A stretch of 64,000 nt of DNA from Dryobates pubescens (GCF_014839835.1 NC_071632.1:19176487-19240486); one strand, 5' to 3'. Positions 1 through 12,629 are shown, counted from the stretch's first letter. Program-made: numbers and translations. Notes: generated by a model from the sequence alone, not told the origin.

Positions 1-781
1 CCTTGCAGGGCTGACAGATCCTTCGTGAGCAAACCCAGAAAAATGCAAGGAATCAGGGGAAGAATGGGAATATTTATGTTTACAGGCTGCTGGCCCTTTC
101 AAGTGCCTTTTGAGAACACAAACCAAAACAAACCAAGCTAAACCTTTAATCAAACACAGGCTGCTTCGAAAATAAACCCTTGAGAAGCTTTCAGAGACAA
201 CCATGCATGTGAGACCTGGGCAGCTGGGGAGGAAGAGCTTGTCACAGCCATTTGGTGCTTGCCTTATCTTGCCTCCTTGGGTGACCCCAGGCATCACTGA
301 GGGCAGAAGACAGTTTTGCTGCTTGACTGGCAGCAGCCCTGATGGAGAAGACAACAAGGAAAGCAACCCAGACCCAAAGAGCACTGTGGCATGGGACAGC
401 AGGGCTCTCACCTTAGGGCACCAGAGGATGGGCTCATCCTCTGTTCCCCTGCATGACTCCTCCCAGTCATCCTCCAGCTCCTAATGGACATACCCACCTT
501 GTTTCCACACAGACACCTGATGGCAGGCACTAAATCAGGCATCTGCTAGACCGATCCCACCCAAACCCTGATGCCTACCACTGCACCCAGAAGAAAAGAG
601 TAGATGTGTTGGTGGCAGACACAGGTGCCAAGCACCTGAGTATGGACACAAGGGAGTTAACCTGGGAGTAGCATGGGGCAACAGTATGGGATGGCTCAGC
701 AGCAGCTGGCCCTGCACAGGCTGCTCCTCTGGAATCCTCCACAGTCAAGCAAAGGGAGAGAAATTAGCTGCTGTCACAGGA
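1..781. other. Intergenic sequence, nothing recognised
   Basis: I see no gene, repeat family or CpG-rich patch here. The short open frames have no coding character and no recognisable motif. Confidence 0.5.
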
Positions 782-867
782 CCACAGGATGTTAGGGGTT
801 GGAAGGGACCTCTGGAGATGAATTCAAGTCCAACCCCCTTGCCAGAGCAGGAACACATCCATGTGTT
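782..867 (-). mobile_element. CR1 LINE 3' end, antisense fragment
   Basis: Only the 3' untranslated end is present, read from its complement (GTTGGAAGGGACC, then TCCAACCCC). It abuts the next CR1 fragment, which suggests two separate insertions. Confidence 0.75.
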
Positions 868-1470
868 GAACCTTAGAATTGTAGAATGGTTTGGGTTGTC
901 AGGGTTTGGGTTTGAAAGTCATCCAGTCCAACCCCTCTGCAGTCAGCAGGGACATCCTCAACTAGAGCAGGTTGCTCACAGCCCCACACAACCTGGCCTG
1001 GAATGGTCCCAGGAAGGAGGCATTTAGCAGCTGCCTGGGCAACCTGGGACAGGGTCTCACCAGCTTCAGCATAAAAAACCCATCTCTTCATTCTCTCCAG
1101 TCTAAATCTCCCTGGTTTAGCTTAAAACCATCCCTCCTCCTCCTGTCTCAAAAGGCCCTGCTAGAAGTCTGTCCCCAGCCTCCTTTAAGCACTGTCAGGC
1201 AAGCAGAAGGTGTCCCTGAAGCTTTCTCTTCTCCAGGCTGAATAACCCCAGTTCTCTCAGCCTGGCCTCACAGCAGAGGTCCTCCAGCCCTCCCAGCATT
1301 GCTGGGGCCTCCTCTGGCAGGTCTGTGTCTCTCCTGAGGACTCCAGAGCTGGCCCCAGCACTGCAGGAGGGGTCTCAGCAGAGCACAGCAGAGGGGTAGA
1401 ATCCCCTCCCTCCTGCTGCTGCCCACACTGCTGGGGCTCAGCCCAGGACACAGATGGCTTTGTGCTGGGA
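868..1470 (-). mobile_element. CR1 LINE, older antisense copy
   Basis: The 3' end is at the left and the body runs rightwards into the reverse-transcriptase C-terminal region. A related sense copy lies at 6130. Divergence from the common consensus is high, so this is one of the older copies. Confidence 0.75.
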
Positions 1471-3985
1471 GTGCACACGAATGAGTATGGCCATCAAACC
1501 TACCCCTCTGTGCTGAGTGGAGGTAGATAACCCAGAGGGAAAATGATGCCATGAGACACAGCCTGGCCCTTACCTGGCATAGCACTTTTATGTGGAGACA
1601 CAAAATCATGCCCCTGGGTTTCCATGGCACGGGACGGGCTTTGAGCCCATCACCCGTGCCAGGCACGAGGTGGGAGCAGCCACCAGCAGCATCCATGGGC
1701 ACAGCCCAGCGTGGCAGCAAGAAGAGAAACAGGCCTGGGTCTGCTCTCAGTGCTGAGCCTTTCTGGAATGTGATTCTGCTCATGCTGCTTCTCAGGCCAG
1801 GAGCCAAACAGCTCTGGTTTGCTCAGCACTCGCCTCCGTGCTGCCCCGGGAGGTATCAGCACGGCCCAAGGCTTGAGATGCAGTGGAATTCTTCTGCTGT
1901 TGAGGGCTCTCAAGAGCAGGCAGATGGAATTTTCTAACCCTGCTATTTCTAGATCAAACAAATCCTCTGTGAACCCAAACCCCCAAGTCTTCACACGGCA
2001 GACTGAGGCTGCAGGAGCGCCCTGCAGATGGTGTTGTTCTTGTCCTGTGGCTGGAGACACTGAGACAGGGAGCAGAGAAACTGCTGCCTCCAGGCTGGTA
2101 GTAAGCCAGAAGAAGAGATGGAGAAGTTCACCTCCTTGCCCTTAACCTAATGAAGAAGCTTCAAAGCTTCTGGGACCAGAATCCCCAGCTCCTGCCCCAG
2201 AAGTGATGCCTTGGACCCAATGGTCAGTAGAGAAACGCTGCTGCAGATAAGACAACTCAGCCACTGCAGGAGAATGTGGGGAGTGATGCCCACAAGAGCT
2301 TTACTCTGGGGAAACAGGGATTATTTAGGGGTGAGATGGGAAACCATCCCTTCTGAGTGCCTTTTGGCTTCTTTAGTCTCAGTGGATGCACTTTGAAGTG
2401 TCTTTAACCCTTCCTCTGGTTTGTGTCCCCATTCAGATCTGGGCAAAACGGGGTGTAAGTGGTTTGCAGGATTATCTGGGCACTTGGCCAGCTGAAGGGA
2501 GGCTGGGGAGGGAAGATCCTGCTGGGTGTGGTGATGGTCTGCTGTGGGACATGAGACATTTGTCTGTGGGGCATCCAGGTCCAGCCAAGGATGGGCTGGG
2601 GCTTAGATCAAGCAGACATCAGCCCCAGCTCGGCTGGTCCCACGTGGGTGTTCAGCCACCCACCAGCTCCCACCTGCATCCCCAGTTAGCTGCAAGCCCC
2701 AAACTGTTCTAAAACACAGGCTTCAAAGGTCCTACACAGCACTTCTGTCATCATTTCAGTGCTCACCTAAAGGGTCAGCAAGGTCTGCACCCAGGCTGAG
2801 TTGCTGTTTTGCAAGTGCTACTCAAAGGCACAATTCCCAAAGCTCAGACTCACCTCCCACCAGCTGTTTGCAGGGGCAGGCAGGGTCTGGCCAAGGCAAT
2901 GATGGCTTCTGGAGTAAATGTTCAAGTTCTGGTCTGATATTGGTCCAGGCTGTTAGCAAAGCACTCCCTGTCTGCTCTGGGAGACAGGTTTTGGAAAGGA
3001 GCACTCAAAATCCATGGTTCAAAACATGAACCTCCTGAATCAAGGGAAAAGCAAACACTGCAAAAGAACAGAACTCAGGGGTTGGTGCTTTGAGAAGACC
3101 TCCTCTGGTTACCAGTGATGGGATTAAAAGTAATTAGTGCCTTTACAATGGGACAGTTGTTTGAAGAAGGCAGGGAGAGGAAGGGGGGAACCAGACCCTT
3201 CTCCTTATCTATGTGCATAAACAACAAAGGGGCATCTGCAAGATACCTTTTGTCTTACACAGCATGGTAAGGCAGCAGGAGGCTGTCAGAGGCTGACACG
3301 ACCCTGAACACCTCTAGGGAAAAGGAGAGGGAAACATGCTGCCAGGAATTTAGGATAAAAGGGGAGCTGCTTCTCCCAGCAATATGAGAGACCCCCACCA
3401 AGAATTGTCCCGTGGACTCTCCCTTCCTTCGAATAAAGCCTAACTAAACTCCTCTGGCTCTGTCCTGAGCAGGAACTTCTAAGCAGAGAGACCTTTTCCT
3501 GACACCAGCCCAAGCTGTTAGTCCTGCCCCTGACGCCAGGGCTTGGCTCTCTGTGCGCATCTGGACCTGCAGGAGCATCTGCAGGAAGCAGCATCAGGCT
3601 GTTCCAGTGCCCCTGGGACCCTGCTTTTGCCTCTGTGTATGAATCCCACCTTGAGGTTCCACCCCTGTGTGTCCACTCGCTTTCCTGGCACCGGATTTGA
3701 AAGCGGGAGCAGAAGGAAATGGGTTAAACAACAACCCTCCTACAACCACTCCAGCTCAGCTCCCAGGACTCTTATCCCAGCCTTTCATCCAATGAGTTTG
3801 TTCAGGGCAATCTTTTGTTTCCCTTTTCACACCCAGCAGTGATTTGTTTCTATTTCTCTACTTTTCTGCTCCAAGTCTGCAGCTGAATTTTACAGGCAGA
3901 GCCCCAAACTGCCACATAGCCATACCATGAGATTTCAACATCTTTAATTGCTTGGGAGGGGTTAGCAGAACATCATGTTTTGGAT
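1471..3985. other. Gene-free stretch of 2.5 kb
   Basis: The sequence is AT/GC balanced and non-repetitive. No exon, repeat or promoter-like patch could be supported. Confidence 0.45.
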
Positions 3986-3989
3986 TCCA

Positions 3990-4110
3990 TCACAGAATCA
4001 TTTGGGTTGGAAAAGACCTCTAAGATCATCAAGTCCAACAGTGAAGCCAACACAGCCAAGTCCCCCACTGAACCGTGTCCCTGAGCACCACATCTGCACC
4101 TAAATTACAA
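3990..4110 (-). mobile_element. CR1 3' end, antisense
   Basis: It starts at the CR1 terminus (CACAGAATCATTTGGGTTGG) and covers about 120 bp, ending where 'CCCTGAGCACCACATCTGC' fades into unique sequence. It is an old subfamily. Confidence 0.7.
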
Positions 4111-4190
4111 GTGAGCTTCCCAGGGAGGGTTCTGTACACATCACTTCTGCTGGTGAGCAGGATGGTACCTGGAGGAGCCCATGTCTCACA

Positions 4191-4375
4191 GAATCATAGA
4201 ATCAATGAGGTTGGAAAGGACCTCAGAGATCATCAAGTCCAACCTGTCACCCAACACCTCCTGACTAACTAAACCATGGCTCCAAGTGCCACATCCAATC
4301 CCCTCCTGAACACCTCCAGGGACAGTGACTCCACCACCTCCCTGGGCAGCACATTCCAGTGGGCTTTTGCCTCTT
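4191..4375 (-). mobile_element. CR1 3' end, antisense, octamer-tail type
   Basis: The tail reads AGAATCATAGAATCAATGAG and is followed by the 3' UTR and the last codons of ORF2, up to the stretch encoding LPREVVES. It is severely 5' truncated. Confidence 0.85.
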
Positions 4376-4483
4376 CCCTGTGTTTCAGGTCTAACTTTTC
4401 CACACAGTGGAGAAAATACACAGTGCAGCCCCCTGCCTGGAGCTGCAGCAGGCAGGTGGATTAGTCCTGTAATGAAGATTCAT

Positions 4484-4746
4484 TATAGGACTGGGGGGAG
4501 TGGAACAAAAACAGAAGTGGGGAGGTTGAGATTGGATGTCAGGAAGAAGTTCTTCCCCATGAGGGTGGTGAGAGACTGGCACAGGTTGCCCAGGGAGGTG
4601 GTGGAAGCCTCATCCCTGGAGGTTTTGAAGGCCAGGCTGGATGTGGCTGTGAGCAACCTGCTCCAGTGTGAGGTGTCCCTGCTCATGGCAGGGGGGTGGA
4701 ACTGGCTGATCCTTGAGGTCCTTCCAACCCTGACAATTCTATGATT
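4484..4746 (+). mobile_element. CR1 3' end, sense
   Basis: The sense strand encodes a degenerate ORF2 end ([11 protein letters not shown], then [20 protein letters not shown]). The 3' UTR finishes at TTCTATGATT. It faces the antisense copy at 4191, and the same subfamily recurs at 32650-33255. Confidence 0.85.
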
Positions 4747-5011
4747 GGGTTTGTGAAGCTAATTTATCTGCTGGAGGGAGCACATGAGAGGTCCCACCAG
4801 CCCTCTGGGCTTTGAAATCCATTCATTCAGTCATTCAGCTTCACATGTCACCTCCAGACTAGCTGCCATGCTGCCCTGGAAATGCACACAGGGTACAAGT
4901 TTCACTGCAAAGCAGCTGCAGAGGAGAAGCTGCACCACTCGACCCAGCAGCAGCACTTCAGGCAGCCAACACTGCACGTAGCCAAGCACAGGAATGAGCT
5001 CCACGTTCTCA

Positions 5012-5140
5012 TTGAGTGTGGAAAGGACTTTCAAGTCCAGCTGCTAACCCAGCACTGCCAAGTCCACCACTAAACCAACCTCCCTCAGCACCACAGCTTC
5101 TCAATCCCTCCAGAGCTCCACCACTTCCCCGGGCACCCCA
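5012..5140 (-). mobile_element. Degraded CR1 3' fragment
   Basis: The order of CR1 3' motifs is kept (GTGTGGAAAGGACTTTCAAG, CCCAGCACTGCCAAGTCC, CTAAACCA), but divergence is high. It lies just left of the 5.4-kb CpG patch. Confidence 0.55.
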
Positions 5141-5328
5141 AAACTTGCTGATCCCTCCATCCACAGCGGTTGGAACAGGGAAAACTCTAAAACCTGAGAC
5201 TAAAATAAGCCGAGGAAAGGCGGGGAGGAACACTAAAAAACTGAAGAGGAAAAAGCCATCTGTGCTGGCTGGATGCTCTTCCTTTCTGCTTGAGCTGCAG
5301 GGAAAACAATAGAAAAGGATCTACTCAC

Positions 5329-5376
5329 AGCAGAGACATGGTGCTTCTGCGGCGGCTTTCCCTCCTCCTCCGACAT
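5329..5376 (-). CDS. Candidate first coding exon of an unidentified minus-strand gene
   Basis: Reading leftwards, an ATG with purine at -3 opens 16 codons giving MSEEEGKPPQKHHVSA, ending exactly at a GTGAGT donor (GT at 5328-5327). A second ATG in another frame (5339) has A at -3. The peptide is acidic then basic and coding-like, and it lies at the edge of a CpG patch. I do not recognise the protein. No partner exon was found, so this may be chance. Confidence 0.2.
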
Positions 5377-5511
5377 TCCTGTGCCTCCAGCCCTCCGCCT
5401 TGCCCTAGATAAACTCCTGCCGCCTCCATCCAGCCATGGCCCAGCCGCTGGAAACCGGAGCTCCGGGCGAGTATTTAAGGGTGCTCCCAAACCCCGCCTC
5501 TGCGCTGGCCG

Positions 5512-5567
5512 GGAACCCACCGCCCGCCGCCGCTGCCCCGGAACCCACCGCCCGCCGCCGCTGCCCC
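5512..5567. repeat. 28-bp tandem duplication, two copies
   Basis: Positions 5512-5539 and 5540-5567 are the same 28-bp GC-rich unit, apparently identical. Identity suggests a recent duplication inside the CpG patch. Confidence 0.9.
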
Positions 5568-6129
5568 GGCGCTCCGCGCCCCCGCCGCCGGTCCCACCGC
5601 CGCTCCCCGGCCCTCCTCGCCCCTCCGAGCCTCGGGAGAAGGAGGGAAGGTGGACGAAGGGAGCGTTGGTTTTAAATCCAAACACGCCGCCGGGTCCGCT
5701 TTTAGGAACGTTGCCTGGAATTCGGCTGCCTGAGCTCTTGAGCCGGTCGGGAGTAAATTAATAGCATCAGCTAGTGGGGCTGGTAGGAGGTTTGCGAGAC
5801 AGAGAGCATGACTAACGGGGAACATGTGGAAAACACATTTTGGCAAAAGCTCCCTGGTTGCTGGGGGAAAAAAAAAATATAATAAATAATAAGGAACTGA
5901 AAAAGAAAGAGAGGCAGAGCTCACTAGTGAGGAAAAGCACTCTGCAGCTCCTGCCCCGCTGCAAGCCCGGGACAGGCTGCTTCTGAAGGACCTGTGAGCA
6001 GCTCTCCGGCCTGGTGGATGGGAGCAGAGAGCAGGTGAAGCATGGGGAAGGGGTTTGGAGCGCACAGAGAAAGTTTTTGGCTTCTTTGTAGGTGGCCTTA
6101 GTGGTGGATGAAAAGCTGGAGATGAGCCA

Positions 6130-6662
6130 GCACGGTGCCAGCCTGCCTGAGCCCCAGCAGGGTGGGCAGCAGGGGGAGGGAGGGGGTTCTACCCCTCTGC
6201 TCCTCTCTGCTGAGACCTCACCTGCAGTGCTGGGGCCAGCTCTGGAGCCCTCAGGAGAGACACAGACCTGTTGGAGCAGGGCCAGAGGAGGCCACAGCAG
6301 TGACAGGAAGAATGGAAACCCTCTGCTGTGAGGCCGGGCTGAGAGAGTTGGGGCTGTTCAGCCTGGAGAAGAGAAGGATCCAGGGAGACCTCCTTTCAGT
6401 GCTTAAAGGAGGCTGGGGACAGACATTTTAGCAGGGTCTGTTGTGACAGGACAAGGGGTGATGGTTTGGAATAAAAGAGGGAGATTCGGACTGGAGATAA
6501 GGAAGAAATCTTTGAGGGTGGTGAGACCCTGTCCCAGTGTGCCCAGAGAGGTGGTAGATGCCCCATCCCTGGAACTATATCCCAGGTTGTTTGGAGTTGT
6601 GAGCAGCCTGTCCTAGTTGAAGATGTGGGGTTGGACTAGATGAGCTTTAAAGGTTTCTTCCA
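6130..6662 (+). mobile_element. CR1 LINE, sense, older copy
   Basis: The translated sense strand carries a degenerate ORF2 C-terminus (LRELGLFSLEKRRIQGDLLS, then PREVV-like residues). It ends with GGTTGGACTAGATGAGCTTT. It is the same older subfamily as 868-1470. Confidence 0.8.
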
Positions 6663-7299
6663 AGACAAAATATCTTATGAATCTCTGAAAGAAGACATAA
6701 TAAGACACATGAGAATGTGCATGAAACAGCTGGAGAAGAAATTCTCCATTCATGCAGCCCAAGGACTGCCTCTCATCCCTGCTCCATCCCTGCAGAGCCT
6801 TCTCATTGCCACCCCAGGGGGATCAGGTATCTGCTGTGATGGAAGTGGAGAGTCAAGGCAGAAAGTGACCCCAAGAGCCAGTGAGGAGGAGAAACAAACA
6901 GCAACCAAGAAGTTAGGAAAAGGCTCAGATCCAGCCTTTGCTGGGATGAGGCACAGGATGATGTCTGGTTTCCTCAAGGGGGATGGTTGAAACCATACAT
7001 TTTGCCAGGAACCCATCTGTGACAAGCAACTGGAAAAGCTCCACCAGCAAGGTTAGCTGTAGGGCAGAACATAACCTTGGGGCAAGCTGCCACACTGGGG
7101 AGACCAGAGGCTGGGAGGTCTTTGGGGGACAAGAAGCTTCTGAGGAAGCTGAATTGTCACAACTCTGGCTGCATGCACACAGCACACCACCAAGGCTTGC
7201 ACTCCCAAAGGACATGGGGAGATAAGGAGCTGGTTTCAGAGGAGAGCACTAGGGGATGGAGATCTTCTCCAGCATTGTCCCAGCCTCCCTGGAGATGGA
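6663..7299. other. Unique intergenic sequence
   Basis: No repeat, exon or regulatory cluster is recognised in these 640 bases. Confidence 0.4.
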
Positions 7300-7910
7300 A
7301 TAGAATAGAATAGAAATAGACCAAGTTGGAAAAGACCTCAAAGATCATCGAGTCCAACCTATCAACCATGGCACCAAGGGCCTCATCCAGTGTCTTCTTA
7401 ACACCTCCAGTGATGGTGACTCCACCACCTCCCTGGGCAGCACATTCCAATGGCCAATCTCTCTTTCTATGAAGAACATCCAACCTAAACCTCCCCTGGC
7501 ACAGCTTGAGACTGTGTCCTCTTGTTCTGGTGCTGGGTGCCTGGGAGAAGAGACCAACCCCCTCCTGGCTACAACCTCCCTTCAGGGAGTTGGAGAGAGC
7601 AAGAAGGTCTCCCCTGAGCCTCCTCTTCTGCAGGCTAAGCAACCCCAGCTCCCTCAGCCTCTCCTCACAGGGCTGTGCTCCAGACCCCTCCCCAGATTTG
7701 TTGCCCTTCTCTGGACACCTTCCAGCAGCTCAACATCTTTCCTAACCTGAGGAGCCCAGAACTGGACACAGGTCTCAAGGTGTGGCCTGAGCAGTGCTGA
7801 GCACAGGGCACAATGACTTCCCTGCTCCTGCTGGCCACACTGTTCCTGATGCAGGCCAGGATGCCCTTGGCCTTCTTGGCCACCTGGGCACTCTGCTGGC
7901 TCAAACTCTC
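7300..7910 (-). mobile_element. CR1 LINE, antisense, pentamer-tail type, about 600 bp
   Basis: The tail is AATAGAATAGAATAG. The 3' UTR and the ORF2 C-terminus follow; read from the complement they give [16 protein letters not shown] and [12 protein letters not shown]. The copy is 5' truncated and is among the longer and younger-looking ones here. Confidence 0.92.
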
Positions 7911-8530
7911 CCATCGAGATCCCTGTGAGGGGCAGAACATATGCAGTGAGTTGAGGCCATGCTGGGGCAGGCAGCTCCTTGCCCACATGGTCCTTCTAGT
8001 CTGGAGACAGTGTGGTGGTCACCTCGTGGTGACCTCCATCAGGGCCACCACATGGTCCATGGATGCATGCCCCTAAGTGGGGATCCAGAGCATGTCATAC
8101 CATCATGTCCTGTGAGCTCCATCAAGCCCTGTGAGATCCACCAGACCTGAGGGACAGCCACCAGGATCTCATTCCCACCAGAGAGCTGTGGTGAAATTTC
8201 CACCCACTGCAGGCAGTGCAGGATGGAGCTGCAGGGAAGTATTCTTAGTTACTTAAACATAACTGGATGAGAACAACTCCCAGGCTCTGCAGGGCCACAG
8301 GCAACAACTCAGAGATAAAAGGCAGCTCAGCATGGTCCTGTCCCATGGGTCCAGATGCTTTGCTTTCTAACCCTAAGGGTTATTTATACACCCAGCAATC
8401 TTGCCTGGTGCAGGGGCCTGGGGGACATCTGCTCTTCAGGCAAGCCAAGCAACCTCTGCTCCTGCTCCAGCCTCCTGCCCAGCAGGTCTGGCCATCACAC
8501 TGGCAGAGACTGAGTGGATCCATCACCAAA

Positions 8531-8735
8531 CAGAATCACAGGGTGGTAGAGTTTGGAAGGAACCTCTGGACATCATCTAGCCCAACCCCCCTGCTAAAGC
8601 AGGGACACCCACAGCAGGCTCACAGAATGTTAGGGGCTGGAAGGGACCTCAAAAGCTCATCCAGTCCAACCCCTCCTGCCAGAGCAGGATCACCTAGAGC
8701 AGGTCACACAGGAGCTCATCCAGGCAGGTCTTGTC
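8531..8735 (-). mobile_element. Two abutting antisense CR1 3' ends
   Basis: One terminus starts at 8531 (AGAATCACAGGGTGGTAGAG) and a second at 8622 (CACAGAATGTTAGGGGCTGG). Each is about 100 bp, so two insertions are likely. Confidence 0.75.
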
Positions 8736-8737
8736 TA

Positions 8738-8920
8738 GTGGTGAGACACTGCAATGGGTTGCCTGGAGAGGTTGTGGACACCTCATCCCTGGAAGACCAA
8801 GCTGGATGAGGCTGTGAGCAGCCTGTTCAAGTGGAGGTGTCCCTGGCCATGGCAGTGGGGTTGGAACTCAATGATCTCTCAGGTCCCTTCCAACCCAAAC
8901 CATTCTGTGGTTCTATGAGT
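8738..8920 (+). mobile_element. CR1 3' end, sense
   Basis: It covers the last ORF2 codons and the 3' UTR, ending CCATTCTGTGGTTCTATGAG. It lies head to head with the antisense ends at 8531-8735. Confidence 0.8.
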
Positions 8921-10856
8921 TTTCCCCTTGTGTCTGTTCCTGCTCCAAAGCAAGCATCTGCCTCAATAGCAGAGGGCAGATGGACCAATTATTCCCTCCT
9001 CTATTTGCTTCCCTTTCCTGAAGTAGCTGGAGAAGCAACAGGAATGAAAGGGCAGCTCCAGTCACACCCATTGGGGTCATGCTGGCTGTGAGTGATTCCC
9101 AACCTCTGTCCTGCAAGCTCATCACAGCTCTCCAGGCTCTCATAACAGGAAGCAATAAACTTTCCAGCCAGTGTTGCCAGGCCTAGGCAACCCTGTGAAG
9201 CCAAGCCAGGCTTGACTTGCTGTAGTCCTTCCTGAACTTGTGCAAAAGAGTGAGGGGGGAAGAGAAACAACAAACCCCACCCCAAATAACAAACCAAAGG
9301 CAATCCAGCCCCTGGTGACAAAGGTCCTGCCAAAGTCCATGGCATATCATCTCCTGCCCCTGCCTCCATGGCTGCTCCTGCATCTGCAGTTCACTGAGCA
9401 GCAGTGGGCAGGGGGAGAGGAGAGAGGTCAGGGGACATGGGAAAGAGGAGAGAGCACTGGAAAAAAGAAGTCAAGCAGCCACATTGTTTGGCTGCTCCTG
9501 CAAGGTGTGGAGCACCTTTTTCCTTTCCCCCCCTAACACCTGGGGGTGGGCAGAGATGCTGTGTTGGGAGGAAAGTCCTTCCCAAAGCCCCAGGAAAAGG
9601 GGGCAGGAGTGAGGAGAGCAGGAACAGAGGATGGAAGTTCTGGGCTCCACGGAAGAGCTGCTGGGTGAGGTCCCTGGCTCACACTGGAACCTTTCCCACT
9701 GCTTTTCAGCTGCCTGAGAACCATGCTCCCAGTGTCACTGGGGGGAGGGGGAAGAGGGTGGGAGCAACCAACCTCCCTGTGGAGGGACAAACATCTTAGA
9801 CACAGCTTGAGGGCAAACACAGCCACCCCTGAAAGCAAAGGTGGAGTGGTTGTGCCTGCTGTGGATCCACACAAGCAAAGCAGGATGTGCTCAGCACCTC
9901 CTCCAGCTCCCCTCACCACAGCACTCTTGCAGCCCCCTTCAGATGCACAGTGGGTTTGGGTTGCCTGTGGAAGATGCTTTGCAGCCACCCAGGCAGGCTG
10001 CTGGCTCTGGGAGTCTGACTCCTGAGGTTTTGCAGCAGCAGCTCCTGCCTCATCTGCCAGGCATGGGAACAGCCACCACAAGAGGCAGGACAGCATCCAC
10101 TCACCTGGCCAGGATGGGGGAGTTCCACCAGCCCCATGACACAGAGCAGCCCTCAGCAGGGATTTTCCCACCAGGATTTAAACCAGGTTTCTATGGCTTG
10201 GAGAAGCCCAGGGAGACTTTGCTGCTGCTCTTGGCTCTGGCTGAAGGGCATTTTGCCCCTTGCAAAGGACACTGTGACCCACCATGAACCATAACCCCAT
10301 CTGCCAAGGTGAAGACACAGCCCTACAGGTTCAACCTTGGCTCTGGGCTGACATCCCCTTGCCCAAAGCACATTGGTGTGGGGATTTGATGGAGGTTTCT
10401 TTCACTCCTGAGTACAGAAGCCCAGTTTGGAAACTGGTCCAAAGTTATCTTCACTTCCTTACCACCCCAAAGATATCTGCAATGTGCCAACCAAAGTGCA
10501 GGTTAGAGGAACCATGCCTGGGCTCTAACAAGGACAGGAGCTTGTACTTAGCAAGTGCCCCCCAGACTGGTTCAGGAACAGGACCCACAGGATCCAGTCT
10601 GGGTGTCTGAATCCAGCCCATGCTCTGTGTGGTTCTCACAGTGCTCCCTCCTACATCCTTGGCCATACTCTGTGACCACTGAGTGGCTGCCCTGCCCTAC
10701 ACTGCCCTTGCAGGGGATTTGGAAGAGCTGCAGCACTTCTGAACAGATTTAAGGTCCTTTAGCATTGGGGTGGCATCTGCTCAGGGTGCTGAGTCCCACT
10801 TTGCTCTGCCAGGAGCACAATGCCCTTCTCCTAAAGCCCTCATCCACCACATCAAA
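8921..10856. other. Gene-free stretch of 1.9 kb
   Basis: It is unique sequence. Overlapping open frames exist on both strands near 9533-10287, but they have no recognisable domain and are biased by Ser, Pro and Gly. Confidence 0.4.
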
Positions 10857-11283
10857 GCTGGGGAGGGGTTTGGAGCACTGCCCTGTGAGGAGAGGCTGAA
10901 AGAGTTGGGGTTACCTAGCCTGGAGAGGAGGAGGCTCAGGGGAGACCTTCTTGCTCTCTACAGCTCCCTGAAGGGAGGTTGTAGCCAGGAGGGGGTTGGT
11001 CTCTTCTCCCAGGCACCCAGCACCAGAACAAGGACACAGCCTCAAGCTGTGCCAGGGGAGGTTCAGGCTGGATGTGAGGAAGAACTTCCCAGCAAGAGAG
11101 ATTGGCCACTGGAATGTGCTGCCCAGGGAGGTGGTGGAGTCACCATCCCTGGAGGTGTTTAGGAAGAGCCTGGCTAAGGCACTTGGTGCCATGGTTGAGT
11201 TGATCAGATGGTGCTGGGTGATAGGTTGGACTGGATGATCTTGAAAGTCTTTTCCAACCTGGTTAATTGTATTCTAGTTCTAT
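10857..11283 (+). mobile_element. CR1 LINE 3' end, sense, pentamer-tail type
   Basis: The sense strand encodes a near-consensus ORF2 end (ERLKELGLPSLERRRLRGDL to [18 protein letters not shown]). The 3' UTR ends CTGGTTAATTGTATTCTAG. Confidence 0.93.
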
Positions 11284-12079
11284 CAGCAGGTGGCCTGCTC
11301 TCAGGAGCTGGAGTGAAGCTCAGGGAGCAGGGCTCATAAGGTAAGACAAAAATCTTACCCAAACTGGGACATCTAAGACACCAAACCACTCTGCAGATCC
11401 CAGCACTCATCGCTGGAGCATCTATTCCCCAATCTCTTGGCTCTGGAGGAGCCTCTAACTCTCCAGAGCCATAACAATGAGGCCCCAAGTGTGGTGCAAC
11501 CAGGGGAAAGAGCCGAGAGCAAACCCTCCCCTCCACCTTACACACCCATCCCTGCTCCATCCCCAGCTAAACTGGAGGCTGCAGACCTTCCACCTCAAAT
11601 CACCACCACGTCCTCCTGAGCTCAGCCCTGGCCACCTGGTCACCAGAGCCCTCCTCCCTGTCAAACGCCAGCCGGACAAGGGGCTCGAAGCCCAGAAACA
11701 CCCAAAGGAAAATCCCAGCCCCCTGGATGGGACTTCAGGGTCCATTTCTCCCATCACTAACAAGATCTAAACAGAGCTGAGGGGGAAGAAAGAGCCTCAG
11801 AGGTGAGAGATGAGGAACCAAAGGGGTTGGACGTGCTCCTGCCAGCTGTTCTTAGACAGCAGACACAGAAGCAAATCAAGGGAGAAAGGAAATGCTATCA
11901 CCACGAGAGCTCTCCTATCCTGGCCGGCTTCCCGGCATGGCTGAGGCAGGTTTCTGCTCTGCTCACCCGGAGTTATCACGGCACCAGCATCACCAGCAAA
12001 TAATGAAATCCCCATCGAGCTAATTGCAGGGAGAGATAACGATCAGGTCAGGTTTACATGCAGGAAAGAGGAAGATGAG

Positions 12080-12340
12080 AGAGAAATGCCCCGGGGGAGA
12101 GCCCGGCGCGGGGCGAGCGGCAGCCTACCTTGCCCAGCAGCCCGGGGGACAGGAGCATCGGTGCGGACCGCTTGCTCTGGTCTGGAGGCGAGCCTGGGGC
12201 TGCAAAGGGCTGGGAGCCTTCCTGGATGTATTTACATAGGTGTGCCTCCGCCTGCTGACGCCGCAGAGGTCAGCAGCTCACACCTCACATCTGGGCGCCG
12301 CTGGCTCCCCCGTGCCAAGAAGGGTGGCCGTGTTTGTCCC
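12080..12340. promoter_or_regulatory. CpG-rich patch without an assigned gene
   Basis: CpG density is well above the flanks. On the minus strand a possible donor (GGGCAAG then GTAGGC) sits near 12131. No open exon of convincing quality is attached. It could be the promoter of a non-coding transcript or a GC-rich island with no function. Confidence 0.3.
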
Positions 12341-12629
12341 CGCAGCTCACAGGACTGCAGGGCCGGTGGATCAGTGCCTCTCCTTCCCCTCCAGAGGTAG
12401 AGAGTGGGCTGCAGAAGGCTGGCATCCAGGTGGGAATGGAGCCGGTGTCATCTGGCCCCAGGCCGTGCTGATGCTCGAAGCAAAGGTAGTCTCTGAGATC
12501 TGCAGCGCTCCAAGTCCAAGCCCTTGGGCACCCAGGGGGGAGCTGCCTGCAGCTTCTCCACCACACTGGCCATGAGCACATGCCTGAGCACATGCCTGCC
12601 TGCTGAGCTGGCCATCAGGCTTTCCAAAT

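Larger units (their letters stand above)
5320..5720 (-). promoter_or_regulatory. CpG-rich patch, possible promoter of a minus-strand transcript
   Basis: CpG and GC content rise sharply against the flanks. The patch contains a TATTTAAG element near 5472 and a GC-rich direct duplication. On the minus strand a small open exon with a canonical donor sits at its left edge, which favours leftward transcription. No matching downstream exon was recognised between 1 and 5300, so the gene, if real, lies mostly outside the window or is non-coding. Confidence 0.4.
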
